This document shows, one piece after another, positions 40,378-50,419 of a stretch of DNA of 64,000 nt (positions are counted from its first letter, which is position 1; each line of letters starts with the position of its first letter). Both the position numbers and the translations under genes were made by a program. Under the pieces are notes generated by a model. It had not been told where the DNA came from, searched no databases, and was given only the letters and a program-made list of their open reading frames with translations. This stretch comes from Hydractinia symbiolongicarpus (lineage: Eukaryota > Cnidaria > Hydrozoa > Anthoathecata > Hydractiniidae): contig NC_079887.1 of NCBI RefSeq assembly GCF_029227915.1, positions 13,454,001 to 13,518,000 on the forward strand, in the 5' to 3' direction.

Positions 40378-41564
40378 ACTCTAACTTTAAAGAACTTACT
40401 ACAAGCTTTCTGCTCGACTGCTGTCCAAATTGCATGCTGCTAGAAATTGTCTGTTTAATAAAAAGCAGTGGCATTAAATTTTTATTATTTTTAATCGCAT
40501 TAAAAGCAAAAGAAGTTATTAGATTTAAAACAAAGTAATTAAAATTCCAACTGGTTATAATGCATACCTTATCTGCAGAATTTTAGCAGAGTTTCGGTAG
40601 CATGATTATAGATAATTTGATTCCATTAAATTATGCACAGAAAGACTTTATTGAGATATATACCAAGAAAACCCTGGTGATTTTAACACTCAGCCAGTAG
40701 GGAAACCTGTGAAGAAAATGGCGATTTTTATGTTTACTGTGGGCATATCTAACATAACCTACCTGTTTTTTTATACGAAACCTAAGCATTTTGGTTGAGC
40801 CTAGACTTTCCTAAAATTTTGATAATTTGAGCACGTTATTTGATCCAAAATAAGTGTTTATTAACAAGGCCTTCTTAAGGTTTCGACTATGGTTTTGATA
40901 TATATGAACGACATTTCACATGTTTTATGTATTTTAATTTTTGTATAAATATTGTGGGTAGTAGTTATCGCACAGTGCCGAACAAGTGCGATTACTAGTT
41001 TATCATACAAACGGAGCATAAATCTCTGTTATTTGATATACTAGAATTTTTTAATTTAAATTATATGCGAGATGGTAATTATTACAAACAAAAAAAGCCT
41101 GTTTGGTTAAGAAAAGTCACCAAATTCTAACCTTCACAAAATAAAAGATGTGTCCAATTGAAATTGCCACGGGCACTTTTTCTTCATCTAATTAGATGAA
41201 GCTAAGTTAAACTATTGAATTAAACATAAACTCCTTCCACGCGCTATACGTATAACCTCACTAACCTAAAGTGGCAGTTAAACTGAAAATGTGTTCGGTG
41301 GAGTCCGCACTTCTCTTTAATGACTATGCTAAAATAAAAGGATAATTGAATTATGAATATTGATTGTTTGTTTGTTTTTAAAATAATTTTTGTTTTTTAT
41401 GAGGAGAAAATTATGAAACAAATTTTAGAATAAATTTTTTGATAATACATAAATTTGCATATGTGCCATTTCAAGACATAAAATGTAAAAACAAAGGCAT
41501 ACTCTATTCCATAACAAAAGTGCTCTAAATTTAAACATGTATCTGTTTCTTTACATTATCTCTT
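40378..41564. other. Intergenic, nothing recognised
   Basis: AT-rich; no ORF with domain evidence. Confidence 0.4.
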
Positions 41565-41743
41565 TAATAATAGCCGTCGTCTGTCTGTCTGTGTGTCGGC
41601 GAAAGCCCTATCCCGTAACGCAAACACGAAATTTTTAAAATGCGCACGAATATCAAATGCGATATATTTTTCTTCACTTTGTTGCGACGGGTAACTTTAA
41701 AGGACGGGCGAACCCGTGGATTCTTCCACGGGCTAACGACTAG
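41565..41743 (+). mobile_element. GTCT/hairpin MITE, tandem copy 1
   Basis: Layout: TAATAATAGCCGT, a GTCTGTCTGTCTG run, a variable body, AGGACGGGCGAACCCGTGGA, a CCCGTGGA...TCCACGGG hairpin, and end GCTAACGACTAG. AT-rich insertion sites. Confidence 0.65.
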
Positions 41744-41748
41744 TATTT

Positions 41749-41923
41749 TTAATAATAGCCGTATTCCGTCTGTCTGTCTCTGCGTGGATCCCTCCGCTGA
41801 GTTAGAAAATGATGTTACAGAAACACGAATATCAAATGCGATATATTTTTATCCACTTTCTCGCGACAGGTAAATTAAAAGGACGGGCGAACCCGTGGAT
41901 TTTTTCACGGGCTAACGGGTAGT
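41749..41923 (+). mobile_element. GTCT/hairpin MITE, tandem copy 2
   Basis: Same layout; its body shares AACACGAATATCAAATGCGA with copy 1, so these two form a subfamily. Confidence 0.65.
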
Positions 41924-42067
41924 CTATATTATAATACCCGTATACGTCTGTCCGTCTGTCTGTCTGTCCCGTAAAATGGTAGCTTAGCTGCGCAGGTAGC
42001 GAGACGCACGCAATGCGGTGTAAAAAGGACGGGCGAACCCGTGGATTTTTCCACGGGCTGACGACTG
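41924..42067 (+). mobile_element. GTCT/hairpin MITE, tandem copy 3
   Basis: Body has TAAAATGGTAGCTTAGCTGC and CGCAATGCGGT, the subfamily found at 22150, 26695 and 49849. Confidence 0.65.
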
Positions 42068-42164
42068 TATGCAAAAAAAAATATCCTTGACAAAAATTTA
42101 AATGAATGTTATGCAAAAATAACTAGATGAATGAACAAAGAAAAAACAAATAAGGACTGCAACA

Positions 42165-42475
42165 ACACTTTTCTTCTAAACCAAACTACGCTGGATGCAG
42201 TTTTAAATAAACCCACGATATAAAGCTACGCATCAGATGCTAACATTATTTGAAAAAATAACATTCAAACAAAATAGAACAATAAAATAGAACTATGCAC
42301 TAGATCCAAATATTTTTTGACGAAATATAACAATAAAGACAAAACAGAACAACAAAAAATAACTATGCATCATAATGTGTTTTTGTTAGAACTACGCATT
42401 AGATGCTAATGTTTTTTGACCAGATAAAACAATAAAACAAAAAAGAACAATAAAACGAAATAGAACAAGAAGCCC
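42165..42475. repeat. Degenerate repeats of ACTATGCATCAGATGCTAA
   Basis: At least four spaced, diverged copies of this motif with AACAATAAAA(T/C)AGAAC spacers; another piece is at 43150-43215. Confidence 0.5.
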
Positions 42476-42740
42476 TGGGGACTCTAAGAATTTCCGCTCG
42501 CTACCAAAATATTTGATGACAACCTGCTAATTCGTTGTGTTATCGTGCCAAACATTCGAAGAGATTTGGTGCATGAAGCTCTGAAGATAAAGCACACAGG
42601 TGACATTATATCTTAGAACAAACGCAAACAAAACGAAACGTGTCATAATAAATTCACATTTTAAAAGAAATTGCTAACAAAAAATACAGCCTATCATTCA
42701 TGGTTGAAAGTCTTGCGCTTGAAACGTTTATGGTCTTAAA

Positions 42741-42996
42741 CGGCATTTAGTTGACAAAAAAACAAAATTTTGATGTGACCATCATTTTCAGCATATTTTT
42801 TATATTAACTGTGCTAAATTTTGTCAAAAATAAAGTAGTTTCAATTTTTAAACCAACTTTGGCCTAAAATGACATTTAGGTGACAAAAATCAAAATTATT
42901 ATGTCACCATTATGTTCAGCATACTTTTTTTGTTAACTCTGCCAAATTTTGTCGAAAATAAATACCAATTTTGGCCTGAAACATCATTTAGATGAC
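42741..42996. repeat. Degenerate tandem repeat, about 112-131 bp period
   Basis: CATTTAG(T/G/A)TGAC recurs at 42743, 42874 and 42986, with matching CAGCATA(T/C)TTTTT and AAATTTTGTC segments between. Confidence 0.6.
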
Positions 42997-43912
42997 TTCC
43001 CAGTAGTTAGGGGGCTTGGGTACGAAGTTTAAATCTGTGACGGAGCAACGTGAAATCCCAGGGTCGATTTTTTCGCAAAAAATGCTCCGAAAGAAAAAAA
43101 CGACGGTTTTAAAGAATTTCCTACGCCTTCGGGTGCTGAAATTCAACAACAAAATAGAACTATGCATCAGATACTAATATTAACAACATGCAACAATATA
43201 ACGAAATATAACAATCCACCAGAACTATATGTTTTTTAAATAGCATATTATTGGAAAAGGCTGATTTTTGGCTATTTCTCGAACTGGCCAAATGGAATCG
43301 CCTTGTTAAAACTCTGCAGCCTGCAGGCTGCAAAAGCTTCGCCTGGAGAGATGTGTAGACCAGGTAAATAACGTCGAAAATGCGCTACTGGCAGTTTCTG
43401 CCATGTCCGCATTTCGGAGCGATCCACACGACGGCCCGCTGAGGTGCTAAAATTTGGGGAAACGAGGTGTGCTGACGTCAGCAAAAATTAGTATGGGTTA
43501 AGAATTTGAAACTAACCTTATAACCTAAGACCGTTTGCGATCATTGACAAGTGAACGTTCGCGATCTTTGACAAGTTCGTAATACCTTTGTCTTTTGTAG
43601 AAACAGTGCTTATAACTGCTTGTGGGACGAACTATGAAATTCGGCCCTCTTTTCCAATAAATTAAGTCCGGGATTAAAGATACAACAACAATGCCGATCA
43701 ATCTGAGAATTAATCCAGGGGCTTAGGTTTGCTATAGTTATAAATACTTAAGATGCTGCAAATTAAAAGAAATCTTACCAAAATTTGAATAACTGTTTTG
43801 TGGAAATAATTTAAAATTTTACACGAATTGCACGAATTTTCTAAAAATCTTGCTTCAATGGTTTAGTGTATTCGCACAAGATCGTAGCGACTTAATCACT
43901 TAAAGCAAATTA
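42997..43912. other. Intergenic, nothing recognised
   Basis: Includes a relatively GC-rich stretch (43260-43500) with no supported gene. Confidence 0.35.
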
Positions 43913-43948
43913 TTACTGTGGAAAGTTTATCATTTCTTTAACATGATA

Positions 43949-44001
43949 GTTTAGTAGGCGACGTGTCGGGAGATTCTTCTCCCATCATCGGGCAAATTAA
44001 A
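43949..44001 (-). ncRNA. Hammerhead-ribozyme-like motif (minus copy)
   Basis: Same fold as 47043-47095, but the conserved GAAA reads GACA, so this copy should be inactive. Confidence 0.5.
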
Positions 44002-44158
44002 ATGGTGTTGAGCATGTATTTATATAATTGCAGAGGATCGAAATTCATAAAAATTAACCAATCTGAAACGAGCTGATAATTACAGTTAATCAAGGTAATT
44101 AACATTTTCAGACCTAGATGTAGGTAACTACTTCTTCTGTAGGGCTGGTAACCAAATC

Positions 44159-44890
44159 TCAGGAAGTTGATACGAGATGCTGTTTGTTACGTGCTACACT
44201 GTTGATGGTTTCTTTAATCTTCCTGGCCGTTGCTCTGGATTCTCTGTCAATGATTTTCTTTCCATCCCAATTAAACTGATGACTTCTGCTCCTGCTGTGG
44301 TCCGCAATTTCGTTTTTCTTCACATCTCCGTTTCTCACTGCGCGCATATGTTCTTGCACTCGTTGCTTAAACTTTCTTTTTGTTTCGCCTATGTACATTG
44401 CATCACAATCTTTACACGGGATTTCGTAAACAACATTGCATTGTTCTTCCAGGTTTATTTTGTCTTTTGGTTTAGACAAAGTGCTTCTTAGTGTGTCTTT
44501 AGAGTTAAGAATGCATTTGATCTTGTGTTGGCTTAAAACTCGACGAAGGATCTCGCTAGTACCTGGTACAAAGGGTAGGAATGCTGATGCGATGAAATCC
44601 TCTGATGTTTCCTTGTTGTCTCCGTTGCATCTTCTCTTCATTTTATTTTCTACTTGCGTGATGATTTTATGACTGTATCCATTTGCGATTAATGCATTTC
44701 TTACACGTCGAATTTCTTCTTTCCTCTCCTGTTTGTCACTGACTACGCTGTTGGCACCATTCAGTAATGAAGATATGACACTTTCTTTGCAAGATTTCTG
44801 ATGGTTTGATTCGAAGTTAAGGTACTGGTCAGTGTGTGTTGGTTTACGATACACTGAAACTGAATTGGAACCATTCTTGCGTTTGACCAA
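44159..44890 (-). pseudogene. Penelope-like RT C-terminus plus GIY-YIG endonuclease (minus copy)
   Basis: Contains [20 protein letters not shown] (RT end), the linker with FLPFVPGTSEILRRVL, and the GIY-YIG domain: CKDCDAMYIGETKRKFKQRV, then the HSRSRSHQFNWD segment. Open but 5'-truncated relative to a full element. Confidence 0.85.
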
Positions 44891-45277
44891 AGTGTCCAGG
44901 AAAGCGATACTTCCATCGTGTTCAAGCTCAACAGCGAATTTGTCGATGTAGGCCGTTGATGTGTTCGTGGAACTCTTCTAGATGAGATCTTTTGATTATG
45001 GCGAACACTGACTACGCTGTTGGCACCATTCAGTAATGAAGATATGACACTTTCTTTGCAAGATTTCTGATGGTTTGATTCGAAGTTAAGGTACTGGTCA
45101 GTGTGTGTTGGTTTACGATACACTGAAACTGAATTGGAACCATTCTTGCGTTTGACCAAAGTGTCCAGGAAAGCAATACTTCCATCGTGTTCAAGCTCAA
45201 CAGCGAATTTGTCGATGTAGGCCGTTGATGTGTTCGTGGAACTCTTCTAGATGAGATCTTTTGATTATGGCGAACAC
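44741..45277. repeat. 269 bp tandem duplication inside minus PLE copy
   Basis: Units 44741-45009 and 45010-45277 nearly identical. It repeats the [20 protein letters not shown] segment and breaks the RT-to-endonuclease frame. Confidence 0.88.
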
Positions 45278-45437
45278 GTCGTCAACAAATCTTTTCCAAA
45301 CCTTTGGACGTCTGTCTGATGTGAGTAATGCTGTTGTCTCGTGTGCTTGCATGTATATTTCTGCGACTACTGATGATGCAGGGCCTCCCATGGCAACTCC
45401 GTCTGTTTGAGTGTAGAAGTTCTTGTTAAACAGATAC
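45197..45437 (-). pseudogene. Penelope-like RT catalytic segment (minus copy)
   Basis: MGGPASSVVAEIYM and KRFVDDVFAI: the RT motif holding the catalytic aspartates. Upstream residues (VLTKTWYLFNKN) lead to the inversion junction at 45437. Confidence 0.82.
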
Positions 45438-45438
45438 C

Positions 45439-46300
45439 ATGTTTTGGTTAGAACAAGACAACTCCAACAGACAACTCACGACAGAAGAAACAAACCTTCT
45501 ATCAAAAGGAGTGAATTTCTGTATGACACCAGCTTCAACTCCAAAGAAAGAAATAGTTGCGAAAGTGGAAGAGGCAATTAAAGATCTACCAAAAGAAGAG
45601 GCAGACACAGTAAGAGCTAAAGTAAGCCTCACGCTACGGAAAAGCAAAGAACAATTTGCAAAAATCTGAAAGACTGTCATTGAAGAATCTAAAGAAGGAC
45701 AAAGATATCATAATCCTACCGGCAGACAAGGGGAGAACAACGGTTATCATGAATACACTTGACTACATCGACAAGTGCAACGAACACATCAACAACGGGC
45801 CTTACAAACTTCTCAAGAAAGATCCTACAGAAGTCATCAAACGAGAAGCGAGGAACATCTTAATGGAGTTGAAGAGAAAAGAATACATCGACGATAAGCA
45901 GTATTACCGACTGAAACCTTGTGACGGACCACCACCGCGATTTTACGGACTACCAAAAATTCACAAACAGGGAAATTCAATTCGACCAATAGTCTCTTGC
46001 ACTGGAACACTGTTATACAACCTATCAAAATTTGTTGCTTCTATCCTCAGCAAATTTACAGCAAGTGACCACAGCAAAAACTCAAAAGAATTTTCGGAAT
46101 ACATCTAAGGAACAAAGATAGCAGACGACGAATGCATGGTATCATTTGATGTCACATCACTCTAAACAAATGTTCCCATAAAAGACACCCTAAACATCAT
46201 CAAAGACCCTATCGAAAACGATGCTGCATTCGGTGAAAAGACGAAGATTCCAGTACCGGATTTTCTGCGTTTGGTCGAACTTGTTCTAACCAAAACATGG
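45439..46300 (+). pseudogene. Penelope-like N-terminal and RT segments (plus copy)
   Basis: Starts SNRQLTTEETNLLSKGVNFC, shifts frame near 45660, then KDIIILPADKGRTTVIMN (RT fingers), FYGLPKIHKQG and RPIVSC. A stop at 46106 and another after VSFDVTSL follow; ends VELVLTKTW at an internal deletion junction (46300). Confidence 0.82.
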
Positions 46301-46916
46301 ACAAACAGGAGAGGAAAGAAGAAATTCGACGTGTAAGAAATGCATTAATCGCAAATGGATACATCATAAAATCATCACGCAAGTAGAAAATAAAATGAAG
46401 AGAAGATGCAACGGAGACAACAAGGAAACGTCAGAGGATTTCATCGCATCAGCATTCCTACCCTTTGTACCAGGTACTAGCGAGATCCTTCGTCGAGTTT
46501 TAAGGCAACACAAGATCAAATGCATTCTTAACTCTAAAGACACACTAAGAAGCACTTTGTCTAAACCAAAAGACAAAATAAACCTGGAAGAACAATGCAA
46601 TGTTGTTTACGAAATCCCGTGTAAAGATTGTGATGCAATGTACATAGGCGAAACAAAAAGAAAGTTTAAGCAACGAGTGCAAGAACATATGCGCACAGTG
46701 AGAAACGGAGATGTGAAGAAAAACGAAATTGCGGACCACAGCAGGAGCAGAAGTCATCAGTTTAATTGGGATGAAAAGAAAATCATTGACAGAGAATCCA
46801 GAACAACGGCCAGGAAGATTAAAGAAACCATCAACAGTGTAGCACGTAACAAACACATAAACAGCATCTCGTATCAACTTCCTGAGATTTGGTTACCAGC
46901 CCTACAGAAGAAGTAG
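46301..46916 (+). pseudogene. Penelope-like linker and GIY-YIG domain (plus copy)
   Basis: Enters after the deletion, shifts frame near 46360-46395, then FLPFVPGTSEILRRVL and DAMYIGETKRKFKQRVQEH. Ends near the LPALQKK stop. Confidence 0.85.
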
Positions 46917-47042
46917 TTACCTACATCTAGGTCTGAAAATGTTAATTACCGTGATTAACTGTAATTATCAGCTCGTTTCAGATTGGTTAATTTTTATGAA
47001 TTTCGATCCTCTGCAATTATATAAGCACATGCTCAACACCAT

Positions 47043-47095
47043 TTTAATTTGCCCGATGATGGGAGAAGAATCTCCCGAAACGTCGCCTACTAAAC
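47043..47095 (+). ncRNA. Hammerhead-ribozyme-like motif in PLE 3' region (plus copy)
   Basis: Core CCGATGA, stem II GGGAG-loop-CTCCC, GAAA, then ACGTC as the predicted cleavage site (after GTC). Possible stem I: GC/GC plus TTTA/TAAA either side. Position 4 of the core is C rather than the canonical U. The palindromic ACGT gives almost no stem III, as described for PLE hammerheads that act as dimers. Confidence 0.55.
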
Positions 47096-47131
47096 TATCA
47101 TGTTCAAGAAATGATAAACTTTCCACAGTAA

Positions 47132-49848
47132 CATGAATACTGAACAGACAAACCGAAATAATATCTTTAATGAAGCAAATTAGTTCGGTACCAATAGGCA
47201 CATAAAGTCATTATTTGCTAAGCGGAGAAACAATCCTTTGCATTTAACACTAGCGACATTCTAACAAGAGGAGTTATACCAACATTTAGTAACCTTTAAT
47301 ATCTATTATACATGCCAATTCGTACAGTTTTAACGACCTCCGTAGGTTTAACTTTTCTATAATTAGCATTGCCAAATTCCAAAATATAATGTCTAATTCA
47401 AATCCTTTTTAGTTGCAAATCCTTGTAATGCTTGACGTAAGGATGGCTAAGAGAGAGTTACACACGCACAGCATTCAAGCAGCTTTACCAAGGTTTGTAT
47501 CATCTTGATTGAATGAGCAATTGACAGAGTAGGGCCTGGGTTAGTTTCTATGTCTCCACAAAGTGGTAACAGGAGTAAAAACACGAGTTAGCCGTTTGTT
47601 CCTACGAAAAAACTAGGTTTGCATTTTAATACACAAAAACTCAGCCTGAGTGTAACAAACATGTATGGTTAATATCATAAAAAATATTAAGAAATTATTT
47701 TGCAATTTTAAACACCGTTCAATTTTTATTTTGTCTCATCTTTCTAGTTTAAGACAAAGAGCCCTGGCCCTGGTCTGTCTTTATATGCAGTGTTTGTTTA
47801 CCAGAATACAATTTTTCTCAAAGAAAGTAAAATAAAATGGATATTGTTAACACTAAAACTACGTTGGCCCCTAAGGGTCACTTGTCTAATAATTTAAAAA
47901 CACTTCTTGACAATTGCTTTCTGCACTTAGCATTTCTCCCCATGTGGCCAGAAACGATCCTTAAAATAAATTAAAAAACTTGGTACGCGATGTTGCACTT
48001 ATGGTCTGTATATTTTGAGTTCATTGAAAAGAACTGTTTCACACTTTGGAAGAGAAGTGTTTGGAGCGGAAGAGAAGATTTCGGAGGAAAAAGAGAACTG
48101 TTTGGACTAAAAAGAGTGATTTTTTTTATTGGGAAGAGAAGAGAGCCATCAGCGCCATTGTAGGTTTAGGTTTCCCATAATTCTCCGAGCTGTAAATAAT
48201 GGCCATTACTAGAAACTACCCCTCAAAACTTTATGTAATCCGTGTAACCAGCCAAATATTATAACTTTGGTTACTATTATCTTTAGTACATGAAACTAAC
48301 AACGCAACTTTATTTCATTTTAACCTGAGAATCCGGAATAAATCGGAATTTCAGGCGATTCAAGGCAGGCATGTTTTATACGAGTTATGCAAAACCGAAA
48401 AACATGTAAAATAAATTTCAGAAACTTCAAACAAAATTCGGGGAGCATAAGAGGAGTTGGGAAGGTGGGAGCGCGTTGCGGAATCATCTTCTGGTCATGA
48501 AAGGTTCAAAATACCACGGATCCAAAGGGGTCAATGTTTTCTGCACATTATCTTAATCAATATCGATATGCTGTGAAAAACTTTTACTGCTAAAATGAAA
48601 AACTTAGGAAGCATAGTAAAAAACCTTTTGGACACAATTCATCAAACCGGTTTAAAAACATATAATACCAAGTTTAAAATCATTGTCTATATTTTTATTG
48701 AAGGAACGACTCTAACTTCACCGCAGGGCAAGTTTTTACATCGAAATTGCCACAAGGATCAATTAGTTTGAAAATATTTTGTAAAATTTAGATATACCCA
48801 TCGCTTTAAGATAATTTCAAATAATATAACACAGCAGTAGGCCGTTGAATATCTGAAGACATTTAGGTTTACTGCTAGCTTCAAAAACACGCTGTTGTTA
48901 TTGATGAAATCTCATCTCATCCCCAGGACTGTTGTTAGGACCCTGGGGACGAAGTTGGTGTTTCTTATGACTTTACAGTACGTGTCAAGCACCTGGCTAG
49001 TTTGAAACTAGAACCACTAAAATTATTGCATAGGTAATTTAACATTTATCCTAGCTTCTTTTTATTAGTTCGTTAATTAATTTTGTTTTATTATTTCTCA
49101 GTTGTTTTAGTGAGTAGCTGCCACAATCGAGCTTGGAATTCCGCATTTGAAGTTCTAAATTACTATGCCTTGGTAAATCATGTACGAAAAAAAAGCTAGT
49201 TAACACTGTTTAAGATAGTTATATCTAGACTAAAGGTGGTAGTAGTTTCGACGTAAATTAAAAAGTGACGACAAAAAACATTTGAATATTAGGCCTAGCT
49301 TTGGTTAAACCATATATTGTGTACACGTAAGATTTATTCACACGCATACAAGTGCTAGCTTAAAATTTTATAATTCCAACACTTCCAATCTTATACTTCA
49401 ATCGAAGCTAGATAACAAAGTTTTTACACATAGATTGGACGATTCGCAAAATTAAAAAAATAGAATTTTATTCGAAAAATGGCAAATTCTCATGAGCAAA
49501 AGCATTTAACCATTAACCATTTAAAACTTCTTTAACGTTCGCGAAATTAGAAAGTTGCGAAAATTTTGGCCAAAATCCATCATTTAGAATATTTCACCTA
49601 AAAAACACCTATTAAAATTACTTATTAAAATAATTTATATAAATAAATTACCAAAAAAATGCTACACTTTTACTTTCTAACACAAAATTAAGAAGGATTC
49701 GAATTGGAGGAAGAAAAAAGATTCTACAGAAAACAGAATTCACAAAGTCGTTTTTAAAAAGATTTAAGAACGTCTAATGAGAATTCTAAACTTCTTTTAA
49801 GATGACGGGTTTAAGGAGACTGAGGAGACTTGAAAGTATTTCCATATA
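47132..49848. other. Intergenic, no gene recognised
   Basis: Contains only unsupported short ORFs and the foldback repeat at 48914-48957. Confidence 0.4.
48914..48957. repeat. Short palindrome, CATCCCCAGG...CCTGGGGACG
   Basis: CTCATCCCCAGGACTG against AGGACCCTGGGGACGAAG. Compact member of the foldback family. Confidence 0.5.
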
Positions 49849-49955
49849 TCTATATTATATGCCCGTATACGTCTGTCCGTCCGTCTGTCTGTCACGCAAA
49901 ATGGTAGCTTAGCCGCGACGGGCGAACCCGTGGATTTTTCCACGGGCTAACGACT
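49849..49955 (+). mobile_element. GTCT/hairpin MITE, short copy
   Basis: 107 bp member: TCTATATTATATGCCCGTATAC, GTCTGTCCGTCCGTC run, GCAAAATGGTAGCTTAGCCG, then GACGGGCGAACCCGTGGA and the hairpin, ending CTAACGACT. The most compact copy seen. Confidence 0.65.
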
Positions 49956-50275
49956 TTTCCAAAGAATTTAAGAAAATTTACGGAAATTTTAATGTAACAT
50001 GCGCGAAGAATAGATTATTGATCTAACCATGGAGTAATTTAAAATATGACAAATAAAAACGACAAGCCATTTGGTGAAACTAAAACTTGAGGAAATCAGA
50101 GAACTTTAAAGAAGGTGTGGCAAACCTGAATACGAAATTTAAAACTTAAATTCACTCTAGATCTCACGCAATTTTGTACCTCTGGATTGCCTTTTCTTGT
50201 TTTTATGGTTGACAAGTTTAATATTTTTTACTAAAACATTTATATTATTACAGGACGCATATTGATAACAGGTTT
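49956..50275. other. 3' flank of GLTP gene
   Basis: No gene recognised. Confidence 0.4.
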
Positions 50276-50281
50276 TTTATT
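50276..50281 (-). terminator. Candidate polyadenylation signal of GLTP gene
   Basis: AATAAA on the minus strand, about 140 nt after the stop. Confidence 0.4.
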
Positions 50282-50419
50282 ATTCCTGAATAACTAGTGC
50301 TGTATCAACCTTCGCTAAATAAAAATTTAAAAATGGCAATAGCTAACACACCTTCAATATGTAATACCTAACTACCCACAATTATATTGATACACATAAA
50401 GCTAATTGAAAAACGTTGT

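Larger units (their letters stand above)
43913..47131. mobile_element. Penelope-like retroelement, two head-to-head copies
   Basis: A minus-strand copy (43913-45437) and a plus-strand copy (45437-47131) face each other. Their 3' portions form inverted arms of about 830 bp (43913-44737 and 46300-47131). Both encode the Penelope RT/GIY-YIG C-terminus. Together they cover the protein from its N-terminal region to the GIY-YIG end, but no single copy is complete. PLEs are known for head-to-head and partial arrangements. Confidence 0.88.

Noticed and set aside
44177-44672. Plus-strand ORFs of 104 and 78 codons, mirrored at 46364-46877
   Set aside because: Antisense shadows of the two Penelope-like GIY-YIG coding regions.
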